Source of the DNA: Euryarchaeota archaeon UBA102 | GTDB taxonomy: Archaea > Thermoplasmatota > Poseidoniia > MGIII > CG-Epi1 | Assembly (NCBI GenBank): GCA_002509225.1 | Contig: DAHL01000008.1 | Location: 1-8,936, forward strand | Direction of reading: 5' to 3' | Length of the DNA: 8,936 nt | Part shown: piece by piece, positions 1 to 5,604 of the stretch | Layout: each line of letters begins with the position of its first letter | How positions within the stretch are numbered: position 1 is the first letter of the stretch | Notes under the pieces: model-generated | The model's database searches: none | The model's input: the letters and a program-made list of their open reading frames with translations, nothing else | Told to the model about the DNA's origin: nothing | Position numbers and translations under genes: made by a program

Positions 1-2
1 AA

Positions 3-647
3 CCGGTTGTTGCTGAAGTTGCAGTTGAGGAAGCTGTTGCTGAGGAAACTATTGAAGAAGAGATTACTGAAGAAGAACCTAAAACCGATGGGAAAAAGCC
101 ATTCTGGAAATTTTGGGGTAAAAAAGAAGAAGTAAACCTTACAGAAGAAAAGGATGTTGAAGAAACAAAGGACGAAATTATTGAAAAAATGGAACCAGAT
201 ACGTCAGAATCTGGATTTGAAATAGGAGAAGAAGTGACTCATAAAGTTTATGGAAGGGGACCTATCAAAACATTATATTTATCTAGAGATAAGTGGTTTG
301 CAGATGTAGAATTTTACAAAGGTGTAAAGAGTATACTAGTATCATTCCTTCAACGAGCTGGAGAAGAAATAGAAGAGGGTGAAAATGTTGAAGAAGAGTC
401 TTCAGAACCGGTAGAAGAGATGGATACAGAAGAAAAATTGAATGAAACACTTGTCATAAATACAGAAAGAGAAACACCCCCAATAATAACTCCTAAAAAG
501 GAATCTCAGAGCGGAGAACAGGAACCGGAAATAACTCAAGCAATACCCGTTGAAGATATAGATGACATAGAACAGGAAAAGGACCCAGAAATTGCAGTTA
601 GAGAAAAGGTAGAAACCGAAGGATTTTCAGAAGATAATGAAGAATGA
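3..647 (+). CDS. Acidic low-complexity protein with a small beta-rich island, 5' end cut off
   Basis: The frame is open from the left edge to TGA at 645-647, giving 214 visible residues; the true start lies outside the window. A methionine at 189-191 is internal, because the same acidic composition continues upstream of it. Visible residues 1-30 are a Val/Ala/Glu-rich degenerate repeat. A basic-aromatic patch follows (KKPFWKFWGKK, about 31-41). Residues 71-118 are the only part that looks folded: a pattern FxxGxxVxHxxYGxG, then alternating hydrophobics and VSFLQR. This resembles the small SH3-like or CarD-type beta modules found at the ends of helicases and transcription factors, but that is a pattern impression only. 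Residues 120-214 are again Glu/Pro/Thr-rich and probably disordered. I do not recognise the family or know its function. It ends on the first base of the tRNA gene and may be co-transcribed with it. Confidence 0.75.
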   Translation, partial: PVVAEVAVEEAVAEETIEEEITEEEPKTDGKKPFWKFWGKKEEVNLTEEKDVEETKDEIIEKMEPDTSESGFEIGEEVTHKVYGRGPIKTLYLSRDKWFADVEFYKGVKSILVSFLQRAGEEIEEGENVEEESSEPVEEMDTEEKLNETLVINTERETPPIITPKKESQSGEQEPEITQAIPVEDIDDIEQEKDPEIAVREKVETEGFSEDNEE

Positions 648-722
648 GCCCCGTAGTGTAGCGGTCCATCATATGGGACTCTGGATCCCGTGACCCAGGT
701 TCGAATCCTGGCGGGGCTACCA
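647..722 (+). tRNA. tRNA-Gln, anticodon CUG, CCA encoded
   Basis: A full cloverleaf can be folded by hand. The acceptor stem AGCCCCG (647-653) pairs with CGGGGCT (712-718) over 7 bp. The D arm starts at 656 with a G-U pair and a mismatch at its inner end. The anticodon stem is 674-678 with 686-690, with a U-G pair at its base. The anticodon loop is CUCUGGA (679-685) with anticodon CUG at 681-683, which reads CAG. The variable loop is 4 nt (691-694). The T stem CCAGG/CCTGG encloses a TTCGAAT loop (695-711). The discriminator is A719 and CCA is encoded at 720-722; the body without CCA ends at 719. There is no intron. The first base is also the last base of the upstream stop codon. I see no convincing separate promoter, so it may be processed from the upstream transcript. 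Confidence 0.96.
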
Positions 723-729
723 ATTAAAC
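722..729 (+). promoter_or_regulatory. Weak TATA-like element for the two-TM / PqqD pair
   Basis: AATTAAAC directly follows the tRNA and overlaps the last base of its CCA. Its centre lies about 25 nt upstream of the GTG at 751, the same spacing as the clearer promoters in this window. No Shine-Dalgarno motif precedes that GTG at the usual distance. The element is weak alone and is supported mainly by its position. Confidence 0.4.
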
Positions 730-750
730 CTGTGATATAGATTGGGCATT

Positions 751-930
751 GTGAGCACTTACTGGAGAATATTGTTATTACTATTACTTTGTTTATCCTT
801 GATAACTGGATGGATGACTTGGACAGCTAAAAATGTCTGGGAAGATCGGGAATTAACTGTAAAATATGCTGCAACATCTGGATTTTTTACATTATTATTT
901 ATGATATTAACTATGGTGAAACTAGAATGA
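751..930 (+). CDS. Small two-transmembrane-helix protein of unknown function
   Basis: It encodes 59 residues from GTG 751. Residues about 5-24 are a Leu-rich hydrophobic helix, and residues about 40-56 form a second one. Between them is a short polar linker (AKNVWEDRELTVK), so both termini should lie on the same side of the membrane. An in-frame TTG at 742 would add three residues. GTG 751 is preferred because a TATA-like element is centred about 25 nt upstream, whereas the matching point for TTG 742 falls in the GC-rich tRNA acceptor stem. The stop overlaps the next start (ATGA at 927-930), so the two genes are probably translationally coupled and may act together. I do not recognise a family. 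A small gene of this kind can be spurious, but the coupling and the clean two-helix pattern argue that it is real. Confidence 0.7.
   Translation: MSTYWRILLLLLLCLSLITGWMTWTAKNVWEDRELTVKYAATSGFFTLLFMILTMVKLE
915..919 (+). promoter_or_regulatory. Ribosome binding site for the PqqD-like gene
   Basis: GGTGA, complementary to the UCACC of the archaeal 16S rRNA 3' end, lies 7 nt before ATG 927. It sits inside the end of the two-TM gene and supports the ATG in the ATGA overlap as the true start. Confidence 0.6.
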
Positions 931-1262
931 ATGAAAAGGTAATGAAATCGACACCTGTTAGACGAGAAGATGTCATAAAGTGGAAAAAAGAAGGGGAGAT
1001 AATTGTGATAACCTACAATAAAAATTTGTCTAGAGTTGAAGAATGGATAAGAAAGAAGATAGGAGGTACGAAAGAGATAAGACGGCCGCTTGATGAATAT
1101 ACTACATTCATATGGGAAAAATGTGATGGAGAGAATACCATTGCAGAAATTATAAAAAAATTCGATGATAAGTTTGGAGAGACCGTAGCACCGGCAGGCG
1201 CTAGAGTAATTGGATTTATGGAAAAAATGTTGAAAATTAATGTGATTAGATTGAAAAGCTAA
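927..1262 (+). CDS. PqqD-like protein (RiPP recognition element fold)
   Basis: This is a 111-residue protein that fits the PqqD family. Near the N-terminus is a P-x-R segment (P10, R12) followed by strands of alternating hydrophobics. In the middle is the signature L55-D56 ... T60-x-x-W63 ... C66-D67-G68, followed by a helix TIAEIIKKF and a C-terminal helix and strand. PqqD itself is a peptide chaperone that presents the precursor to a radical SAM enzyme in cofactor PQQ synthesis. Related stand-alone proteins use the same winged-helix-like fold to bind leader peptides of ribosomally made peptides. No radical SAM gene or obvious precursor peptide lies in the window, so a PQQ role is not supported and peptide binding is inference from the family. 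It overlaps the upstream two-TM gene by 4 nt, which is the best clue to a partner. Family assignment is fairly secure; function is open. Confidence 0.82.
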   Translation: MNEKVMKSTPVRREDVIKWKKEGEIIVITYNKNLSRVEEWIRKKIGGTKEIRRPLDEYTTFIWEKCDGENTIAEIIKKFDDKFGETVAPAGARVIGFMEKMLKINVIRLKS

Positions 1263-1266
1263 GGAA

Positions 1267-1274
1267 TTTATAAA
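1267..1274 (+). promoter_or_regulatory. TATA box for dph2, leaderless transcript expected
   Basis: TTTATAAA is a textbook archaeal TATA box, preceded by purine-rich GGAA (1263-1266) in the position of a TFB recognition element. Its centre is about 25.5 nt before ATG 1296, so transcription should begin at or next to the start codon. No Shine-Dalgarno motif is present. Confidence 0.75.
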
Positions 1275-1295
1275 CAGCGCAATAAAGCAGATAGA

Positions 1296-2297
1296 ATGGA
1301 AGAAGTGAAATTTAACTGGGAAGAGGGGATAGACGAGATTGAAAATGAAATAAAAAAATACAAAAAAATTGGTTTACAAATTCCAGAAGGATTAAGAACA
1401 AAAGCTAGTGAAATAATAGAAAAAATAGAAGATAAGGGGCCTAAAGTTTTTCTTTGGGGAGAGCCCACATATGGTGCTTGTGATTTAGCAGATGGGCCAT
1501 TTGCAGATATCGAAATAGAAGCATTGATACACATGGGGCATTTGCCAATGCCATACCATTCTGATAGTTATAAGATACCTGTATTCTTTGTACCAGTAAG
1601 GCATTCTGGTAATTTGGAAATAAAAAAAGAGTCTATAGATAAAATAAAGGAATTGTTATCAAATGAAATAGGAATAGTCAGTACTGCTCAACATTTACAT
1701 TTAATTGAACCACTAAAAAAGAAATTAATGGAAGAAGGAATAGATGCTCATGTTTCTGAAGGTGGACCTAGAATAGCTGCGGCTGGACAGTTACTTGGAT
1801 GTAATTCATCTGTTGCTAGAAAAATGAAAGTTGATGGATTTTTATATCTTGGAACTGGAATATTTCACCCCCTAACAGTTGCACTTTCAACGGGAAAACC
1901 TGTAGTAAATATTGATCCCCACACTGCAGAAGTGACTGTCACAGAACCTGACTTGTTCCTGAGACAGCGATATGCTGCAATACATGCAGGATATGAAGCG
2001 AAAAGATGGGCAATTATGTTTTCAACACAGATAGGTCAAAAACGAATGGATTTAACAGAAAAATTAGTTCAGAGTTTAAAGAATCGGAACTATCAGGTGG
2101 TAGCAATAGGAAGCATACATCAAAACCCAGAACAATTATCTGGATTGAATATTGATGCAGCAGCTATTACTTCCTGCCCTAGAACTGCTATAGAAGATGG
2201 ACCTACTTGGCCCATACCATTACTCACAGTTCCAGAATTACAAATAATACTTGGAAAAAGGGAAAAAGAACCATATCCATTTGATGAATTTGCATAA
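1296..2297 (+). CDS. dph2: Diphthamide synthase subunit Dph2 (3-amino-3-carboxypropyl transferase)
   Basis: Archaeal Dph2 is a cytosolic homodimer and a non-classical radical SAM enzyme. It moves the 3-amino-3-carboxypropyl group of SAM onto a histidine of elongation factor 2, the first step of diphthamide synthesis. The 333-residue protein has a normal length and all three cysteines that hold the [4Fe-4S] cluster in the family: C62 in GEPTYGACD, C169 in LLGCNSS and C294 in ITSCPR. Other family segments include QIPEGLR near residue 28, MGHLPMPY, FLYLGTGIFHPL and NIDPH. ATG 1296 is chosen because a TATA box is centred 25-26 nt upstream and the family N-terminus fits. The gene appears to be a single transcription unit. 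The later diphthamide enzymes, Dph5 (methylation) and Dph6 (amidation), are not in the window. Confidence 0.95.
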   Translation: MEEVKFNWEEGIDEIENEIKKYKKIGLQIPEGLRTKASEIIEKIEDKGPKVFLWGEPTYGACDLADGPFADIEIEALIHMGHLPMPYHSDSYKIPVFFVPVRHSGNLEIKKESIDKIKELLSNEIGIVSTAQHLHLIEPLKKKLMEEGIDAHVSEGGPRIAAAGQLLGCNSSVARKMKVDGFLYLGTGIFHPLTVALSTGKPVVNIDPHTAEVTVTEPDLFLRQRYAAIHAGYEAKRWAIMFSTQIGQKRMDLTEKLVQSLKNRNYQVVAIGSIHQNPEQLSGLNIDAAAITSCPRTAIEDGPTWPIPLLTVPELQIILGKREKEPYPFDEFA

Positions 2298-2312
2298 ATA
2301 AACTTCTTAAAA
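2294..2312 (+). promoter_or_regulatory. Candidate TATA region for the TBP gene
   Basis: Two overlapping candidates lie here: ATAAATAAA (2294-2302), starting inside the dph2 stop region, and TTCTTAAAA (2304-2312). The second is centred about 25 nt before ATG 2334 and would give a leaderless transcript. The first would give a leader of about 10 nt. No Shine-Dalgarno motif precedes 2334, which favours a promoter here. Confidence 0.45.
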
Positions 2313-2333
2313 TGCTAGATGTGTGGCTAATTG

Positions 2334-2882
2334 ATGGTAAGACCTTCTGTTGAAAATTTAATAGTCACTTCTGATTTGGGGAAAAAATTAGAATTGACAA
2401 AATTGGGTACGGAAATACCTGGAGCGAGGTATGTTAAAGGAAGAAATAGTTCTGTGATGGTTGAATTAGAAACTGATGGAAATTCCAAGCCTGCTGGTGT
2501 TATTTTTTCTAATGGAAAGGCAGTAGTTGTGGGTACGAAAACAATAAAGGATTCTCGAGAAGCAATGAGTAAATTAAAAAAAATGATTAAGAAAATAGAG
2601 AAAGGAATCAATAGCAGGGCGGGTGTAAAAATTGAAAATATAGTTACGCAATTTAACGTAGGTGTTGAACTTGATTTAGAACTTTTGAATTCGAAAATAT
2701 CTGGTTGTGAATATGAACCAGACAAATTTCCTGGGTTGTTAATGAAAGTAAAAGAACCTCAAGCGACTTACATTTTATTCGAATCGGGAATTGTAGTGAT
2801 AACAGACATAGATGATGAAAAGACCTCTGATAAAGCGTCGAAGGAGTTACGAAAATTCCTTAGAGAATCGAAAATAATTTGA
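2334..2882 (+). CDS. tbp: Divergent TATA-box-binding protein (TBP)
   Basis: TBP binds and bends the TATA box and recruits TFB and RNA polymerase. The 182-residue protein shows the family's two direct repeats: about 4-88 (SVENLIV..SDLG..L) and about 98-178 (KIENIVTQFNVGVELDL). Repeat 2 is close to consensus, with YEPDKFPGLLMKVKEP and a second Phe at 149. The paired asparagines that contact the centre of the TATA box are present (N8, N102). Repeat 1 is unusual. The usual Y-x-PE-x-FPG stretch is replaced by Y-VKGRNSS, so one of the four phenylalanines that intercalate in DNA (F132 in repeat 2) is N38 here; its partner F58 remains. Repeat 2 also lacks the usual SGK..VTGAK core, reading SGIVVITDID. 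It could be one of several TBPs in the genome. ATG 2334 is chosen over a TTG at 2331. Confidence 0.9.
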   Translation: MVRPSVENLIVTSDLGKKLELTKLGTEIPGARYVKGRNSSVMVELETDGNSKPAGVIFSNGKAVVVGTKTIKDSREAMSKLKKMIKKIEKGINSRAGVKIENIVTQFNVGVELDLELLNSKISGCEYEPDKFPGLLMKVKEPQATYILFESGIVVITDIDDEKTSDKASKELRKFLRESKII

Positions 2883-2886
2883 ATTT

Positions 2887-2891
2887 GAGGT
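2887..2891 (+). promoter_or_regulatory. Ribosome binding site for the AsnB-like–Pcc1 gene
   Basis: GAGGT lies 9 nt before GTG 2901, in the 18-nt gap after the TBP gene. This supports the GTG as the start and suggests co-transcription with TBP. A T-rich stretch follows it (2891-2898), but translation signals explain this gap better than a terminator does. Confidence 0.6.
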
Positions 2892-2900
2892 TATTTTTAA

Positions 2901-3830
2901 GTGTCGAGAAATGTTAATGAATTGGCTAAAACTATAGTCAATAGTGTAAATGGATTTTGTAACGATCCCGTAACTGTATCATTTTCAGGTGGTGTTGATT
3001 CAGCATTAGTAGCATACTTAGCTGCAAAAAAATGTAAAGTTCAATTAATTGCAGTAGGTACTGTGGGTTCGCACGATATAGAAGCGGCGAAGACTGCGGC
3101 GAAGGATATGGATTTAGAATTAGAAATTGTGGAAATGAAATCAGAAGAGATGGTCAAAGAAGGGAAAATACTTGCAAATACCGTTGAACTGAATGAACAG
3201 GAAATTGAATTTATGTTACCTTTTTGGATAGTTGCCAAAAAGGCTAAGAATAAAATATTGTTATGTGGACAAGGTGCAGATGAGCTTTTTGGAGGTTATC
3301 AGAGATTTAGAAGAGAACCTGAAAAAGTCAATTTAAAGAAAGAAGTACGAGATTTATTGAAACGTATACCTGAAAGAGAAGAAGCTATAACGAAAGAATT
3401 TAAATTAAAACTAGGGTGCCCATACTTGGAAAAAGATTTAATTGATATTGTTGAAAAGATTAGTACTGAAGAAAAGATATCCGGAATTGGTAAAGGACCG
3501 CTTAGGGATGCTGCAATAGTTCTTGGATTATCAGAAAAAATAGCGAATCGGGGGAAAAAGGCGGCCCAATATGGTAGTGGTAGTCAAAAAGCAATTAGAA
3601 AATCCAAAAAACACAAAATGAATATTACACTTACTTTTGAAAATAAAAAAATAGCGAAGAGTGTGGATTTTTCTACATCGCCTGAGAATAAGGGGTGGGT
3701 AAAATTAGAACGTAGTGGTAATGAGATTAAAGTTGAAATTGCATCATCGACAATAGAAGGGTTAAAACGTACAATGGATGATTTTCTAGAATGCGCCACT
3801 GTAGCATATCAAGTAAATATTGAACAATGA
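2901..3830 (+). CDS. AsnB-like ATP-pyrophosphatase domain fused to a KEOPS Pcc1 domain
   Basis: This 309-residue protein has two parts. Residues about 1-235 match the synthetase half of asparagine synthetase: the PPi-loop SFSGGVDS (27-34), GQGADELFGGY (123-133), and R217-x-K219 near AAQYGSG, matching the family's conserved lysine after the active-site strand. Such domains adenylate a carboxylate, which ammonia then attacks. The N-terminal glutaminase half with its Cys is absent, so ammonia would have to be free or come from elsewhere. In E. coli AsnB the second motif reads SGEGSDE; here Q124 replaces that catalytic Glu. Residues about 240-309 read like Pcc1: ITLTFENKKIAKSV, then PENKGWVKLERSGNEIKVEI, then TMDDFLECATVAYQV. 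Pcc1 is the dimerising, tRNA-contacting subunit of KEOPS, which transfers threonylcarbamoyl to A37 of tRNA. The start is GTG with a good ribosome binding site. The substrate is unknown; a link to tRNA modification is inferred from the fusion and from Sua5 downstream. Confidence 0.86.
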   Translation: MSRNVNELAKTIVNSVNGFCNDPVTVSFSGGVDSALVAYLAAKKCKVQLIAVGTVGSHDIEAAKTAAKDMDLELEIVEMKSEEMVKEGKILANTVELNEQEIEFMLPFWIVAKKAKNKILLCGQGADELFGGYQRFRREPEKVNLKKEVRDLLKRIPEREEAITKEFKLKLGCPYLEKDLIDIVEKISTEEKISGIGKGPLRDAAIVLGLSEKIANRGKKAAQYGSGSQKAIRKSKKHKMNITLTFENKKIAKSVDFSTSPENKGWVKLERSGNEIKVEIASSTIEGLKRTMDDFLECATVAYQVNIEQ

Positions 3831-3850
3831 ATGCTTATGAAACTGTAAGT

Positions 3851-3859
3851 TCTAAATAA
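3851..3859 (+). promoter_or_regulatory. TATA-like element for the citrate synthase operon
   Basis: TCTAAATAA is centred 25-26 nt upstream of GTG 3881, and no Shine-Dalgarno motif precedes that GTG. A leaderless transcript starting at or near 3881 is expected and would carry the genes through 8316. Confidence 0.55.
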
Positions 3860-3880
3860 CCCTCTTTCATGTAGTGGTTC

Positions 3881-5029
3881 GTGAAATCTAAAGGTGAATC
3901 TAGTGCTTCGCTTCCTGCGCCTAAATCAGAGGGTTTAGCTGGAGTTGTAGTTGCAGATACAAATATGAGTTTTATAGATGGAGAGAAGGGTGTATTGAAA
4001 TATTGTGGATACTCTATAGAAGATTTAGCTGCCAACTCAACATTTGAAGAAATAGTGTACTTACTATATAGACGTGAATTACCTAATAAAGAAAAAGCAG
4101 AAGAGATGATACAGACTATTGGAGATGCTAGAAAGCTTCCTTCAGAAGTAGTTAAGTCAATAGACTCGCTAGCTGGAAAAACGTCTCCAATGAGCCTCTT
4201 AAGAACTGTTGTCTCGATAATCGGACACTTTGAGGAATCTGTTAAACTGGAAAATTTACCTGATAAAGCTTTGAGACTTATTGGACAAATAGGTACAGCA
4301 GTTGCGATGATAGATCGTAAAAGAAATGGATTAGAATATGTAAAATCCGATTCTAAAAGAGAGCACGCTGATGATTTTATAAGAATGTTAACAGGAAATG
4401 AACCGACTGAAATACAAATTAAAGCTTTGAATCAATACCTTGTACTTCTTGCAGATCATGGATTCAACGCATCTACTTTTTCAGCTAGGGTGACTGCAGG
4501 AACTTTAGCTAATCTACATGCAGCCACAACATCCGCAATGGGCACGTTAAGCGGACCACTTCATGGTGGGGCAAATGAACGGGCGATGAATATGATTCTT
4601 GATGTTGGAACGCCAGAAAAGGCTGCTGAATTTGTAAAAGAATGTATTGAAAAAAAACAGAGAATTATGGGATTTGGACATAGAGTATACAAGGTTGATG
4701 ATCCGAGAGCCCCTATATTGAAAAGTATGTCGAAAAAAATATGGGAAGAAAAGGGAGATATGACTTTATTTGAAACGGCAGAAGCAATTGAAAGGGAAGT
4801 TAAAACTGCGAAACCTGGACTGATAACGAATGTTGATTTTTATTCTGCTACCCTACTATATGGAATAGGAGTTCCTCCTGATTTGTTCACTCCTCTTTTT
4901 GCTATGTCGCGTGTTGCAGGGTGGACTGCGCACACCATTGAACAATATGGAAATAATAGATTAATAAGACCTAGAGCAAGGTATGTTGGTGCGACCGATA
5001 GAACGTACGTACCAATAGATAAAAGGTAA
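3881..5029 (+). CDS. Citrate synthase
   Basis: Citrate synthase condenses acetyl-CoA with oxaloacetate to citrate at the entry of the TCA cycle, in the cytosol. The 382-residue length is typical of the dimeric archaeal and Gram-positive type. The catalytic triad is visible: H228 in SGPLHGGANE, H267 in MGFGHRVYK and D319 in TNVDFYSA. The substrate-binding ADHGFNAST segment (H193) and the C-terminal RPRARYVG arginines are present too. Related 2-methylcitrate synthases share these motifs, so the propionyl-CoA reaction cannot be excluded from sequence alone. The start is GTG, chosen because of the TATA spacing; about 20 residues precede the first conserved segment (GLAGVVVADT). The next gene begins 2 nt after the stop, so it heads an apparent operon with genes that have no obvious metabolic tie to it. 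Confidence 0.95.
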   Translation: MKSKGESSASLPAPKSEGLAGVVVADTNMSFIDGEKGVLKYCGYSIEDLAANSTFEEIVYLLYRRELPNKEKAEEMIQTIGDARKLPSEVVKSIDSLAGKTSPMSLLRTVVSIIGHFEESVKLENLPDKALRLIGQIGTAVAMIDRKRNGLEYVKSDSKREHADDFIRMLTGNEPTEIQIKALNQYLVLLADHGFNASTFSARVTAGTLANLHAATTSAMGTLSGPLHGGANERAMNMILDVGTPEKAAEFVKECIEKKQRIMGFGHRVYKVDDPRAPILKSMSKKIWEEKGDMTLFETAEAIEREVKTAKPGLITNVDFYSATLLYGIGVPPDLFTPLFAMSRVAGWTAHTIEQYGNNRLIRPRARYVGATDRTYVPIDKR

Positions 5030-5031
5030 TC

Positions 5032-5604
5032 TTGAGCGTTAGTATAGAAAAAGCCATAATACATCTTGAGAAAGGTGGAATTGTAATATACCCTACAGAC
5101 ACGCTTTGGGGAATGGGTTGTAATGCATTTGATGAAAATGCAGTTGAAAAATTGATAAAGATTAAGGGAAAAATAGAAGAAGGAATGAGTGTTGTAATAC
5201 CGACAGTTAATAATGCAAAAATGATATGTAATATAACAAAAGATGATGAGAATATTATTAGCAATAATGTTCCAGGTCCGTTTACATTTATTTTGAGAGC
5301 TAAAACTGAATTTCCGAAAGGTGTTTGTCGAAACGGAAGACTTGGAATAAGAATTCCAGAAAATCTGACAGCGATAAGATTGTCAGAAAAATTCCCCATA
5401 ATAAGTACCAGTGCAAATAAACACGGAGAAAAAACGGCAGAAGATATAGAAGAAGCAACGAAGATATTTGGAGATGAAGTTTTATACTTGAATGGAGAAG
5501 AACCAATGGGCATTCAGTCGACTGTAATCAATCTAAATCATGGAGAGGTTGAAGTTATAAGGCAAGGAGTTGGTCATCTTAAAAAGAATAGGAGTGAAAA
5601 ATGA
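5032..5604 (+). CDS. YrdC/Sua5 family threonylcarbamoyl-AMP synthase
   Basis: The enzyme makes threonylcarbamoyl-AMP from threonine, bicarbonate and ATP. KEOPS then transfers the threonylcarbamoyl group to A37 of ANN-decoding tRNAs (t6A). The 190 residues form one YrdC domain with its usual landmarks: GGIVIYPTDTLWGMGCNA (15-32), a KxK segment near 44-46, PGPFTFIL (81-88), LGIRIPEN, the nucleotide-site PIISTSAN, and QSTVIN near the C-terminus. The additional C-terminal domain of longer Sua5 proteins is absent, so it resembles the short YrdC form. The start is TTG, 2 nt after the citrate synthase stop; no ATG or GTG precedes the conserved core in frame. A weak AGGT lies 4 nt upstream. The stop overlaps the aminopeptidase start by 4 nt. 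A Pcc1-domain gene lies two genes upstream, which places two t6A-related functions in this neighbourhood. Confidence 0.93.
   Translation: MSVSIEKAIIHLEKGGIVIYPTDTLWGMGCNAFDENAVEKLIKIKGKIEEGMSVVIPTVNNAKMICNITKDDENIISNNVPGPFTFILRAKTEFPKGVCRNGRLGIRIPENLTAIRLSEKFPIISTSANKHGEKTAEDIEEATKIFGDEVLYLNGEEPMGIQSTVINLNHGEVEVIRQGVGHLKKNRSEK
5591..5596 (+). promoter_or_regulatory. Ribosome binding site for methionine aminopeptidase
   Basis: GGAGTG lies 4 nt before ATG 5601 (6 nt measured from the GGAG core), within the end of the Sua5 gene. It supports the ATG in the ATGA overlap as the start and indicates coupled translation. Confidence 0.6.

Noticed and set aside
189..191. ATG as the true start of the first gene
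   Set aside because: The frame is open to the window edge with the same acidic composition, and there is no promoter or ribosome binding site before 189, so it is an internal methionine.
742..744. TTG as start of the two-TM protein
   Set aside because: GTG 751 has a TATA-like element at the expected spacing, whereas the matching position for TTG 742 is inside the GC-rich tRNA acceptor stem.
927..1262. PQQ biosynthesis pathway
   Set aside because: Only a PqqD-like protein is present; no PqqA, B, C or E is visible, so the name should not imply PQQ production.
2331..2333. TTG as start of TBP
   Set aside because: ATG follows immediately at 2334, fits the TATA spacing better and is the stronger start codon.
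2327..2725. Minus-strand open frame of about 132 codons opposite the TBP gene
   Set aside because: It lies entirely against TBP, has no recognisable motif or promoter, and its composition is that of an antisense shadow.
2870..2882. AT-rich segment at the TBP end as a promoter for 2901
   Set aside because: It sits at about the right distance (centre near 2875), but it overlaps coding sequence, is weak, and the GAGGT before 2901 indicates internal translation on a shared mRNA. It cannot be fully excluded.
2891..2898. T-rich stretch after TBP as an archaeal terminator
   Set aside because: It is interrupted by A, and it sits between a good ribosome binding site and the next start, so it is better explained as the leader of the downstream gene.
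4971..5513. Minus-strand open frame of about 180 codons opposite the citrate synthase end and Sua5
   Set aside because: The + strand carries conserved citrate synthase and YrdC motifs over the same bases. The minus-strand product is Ser/Phe/Ile-rich with no motif, typical of an antisense shadow of AT-rich coding DNA.
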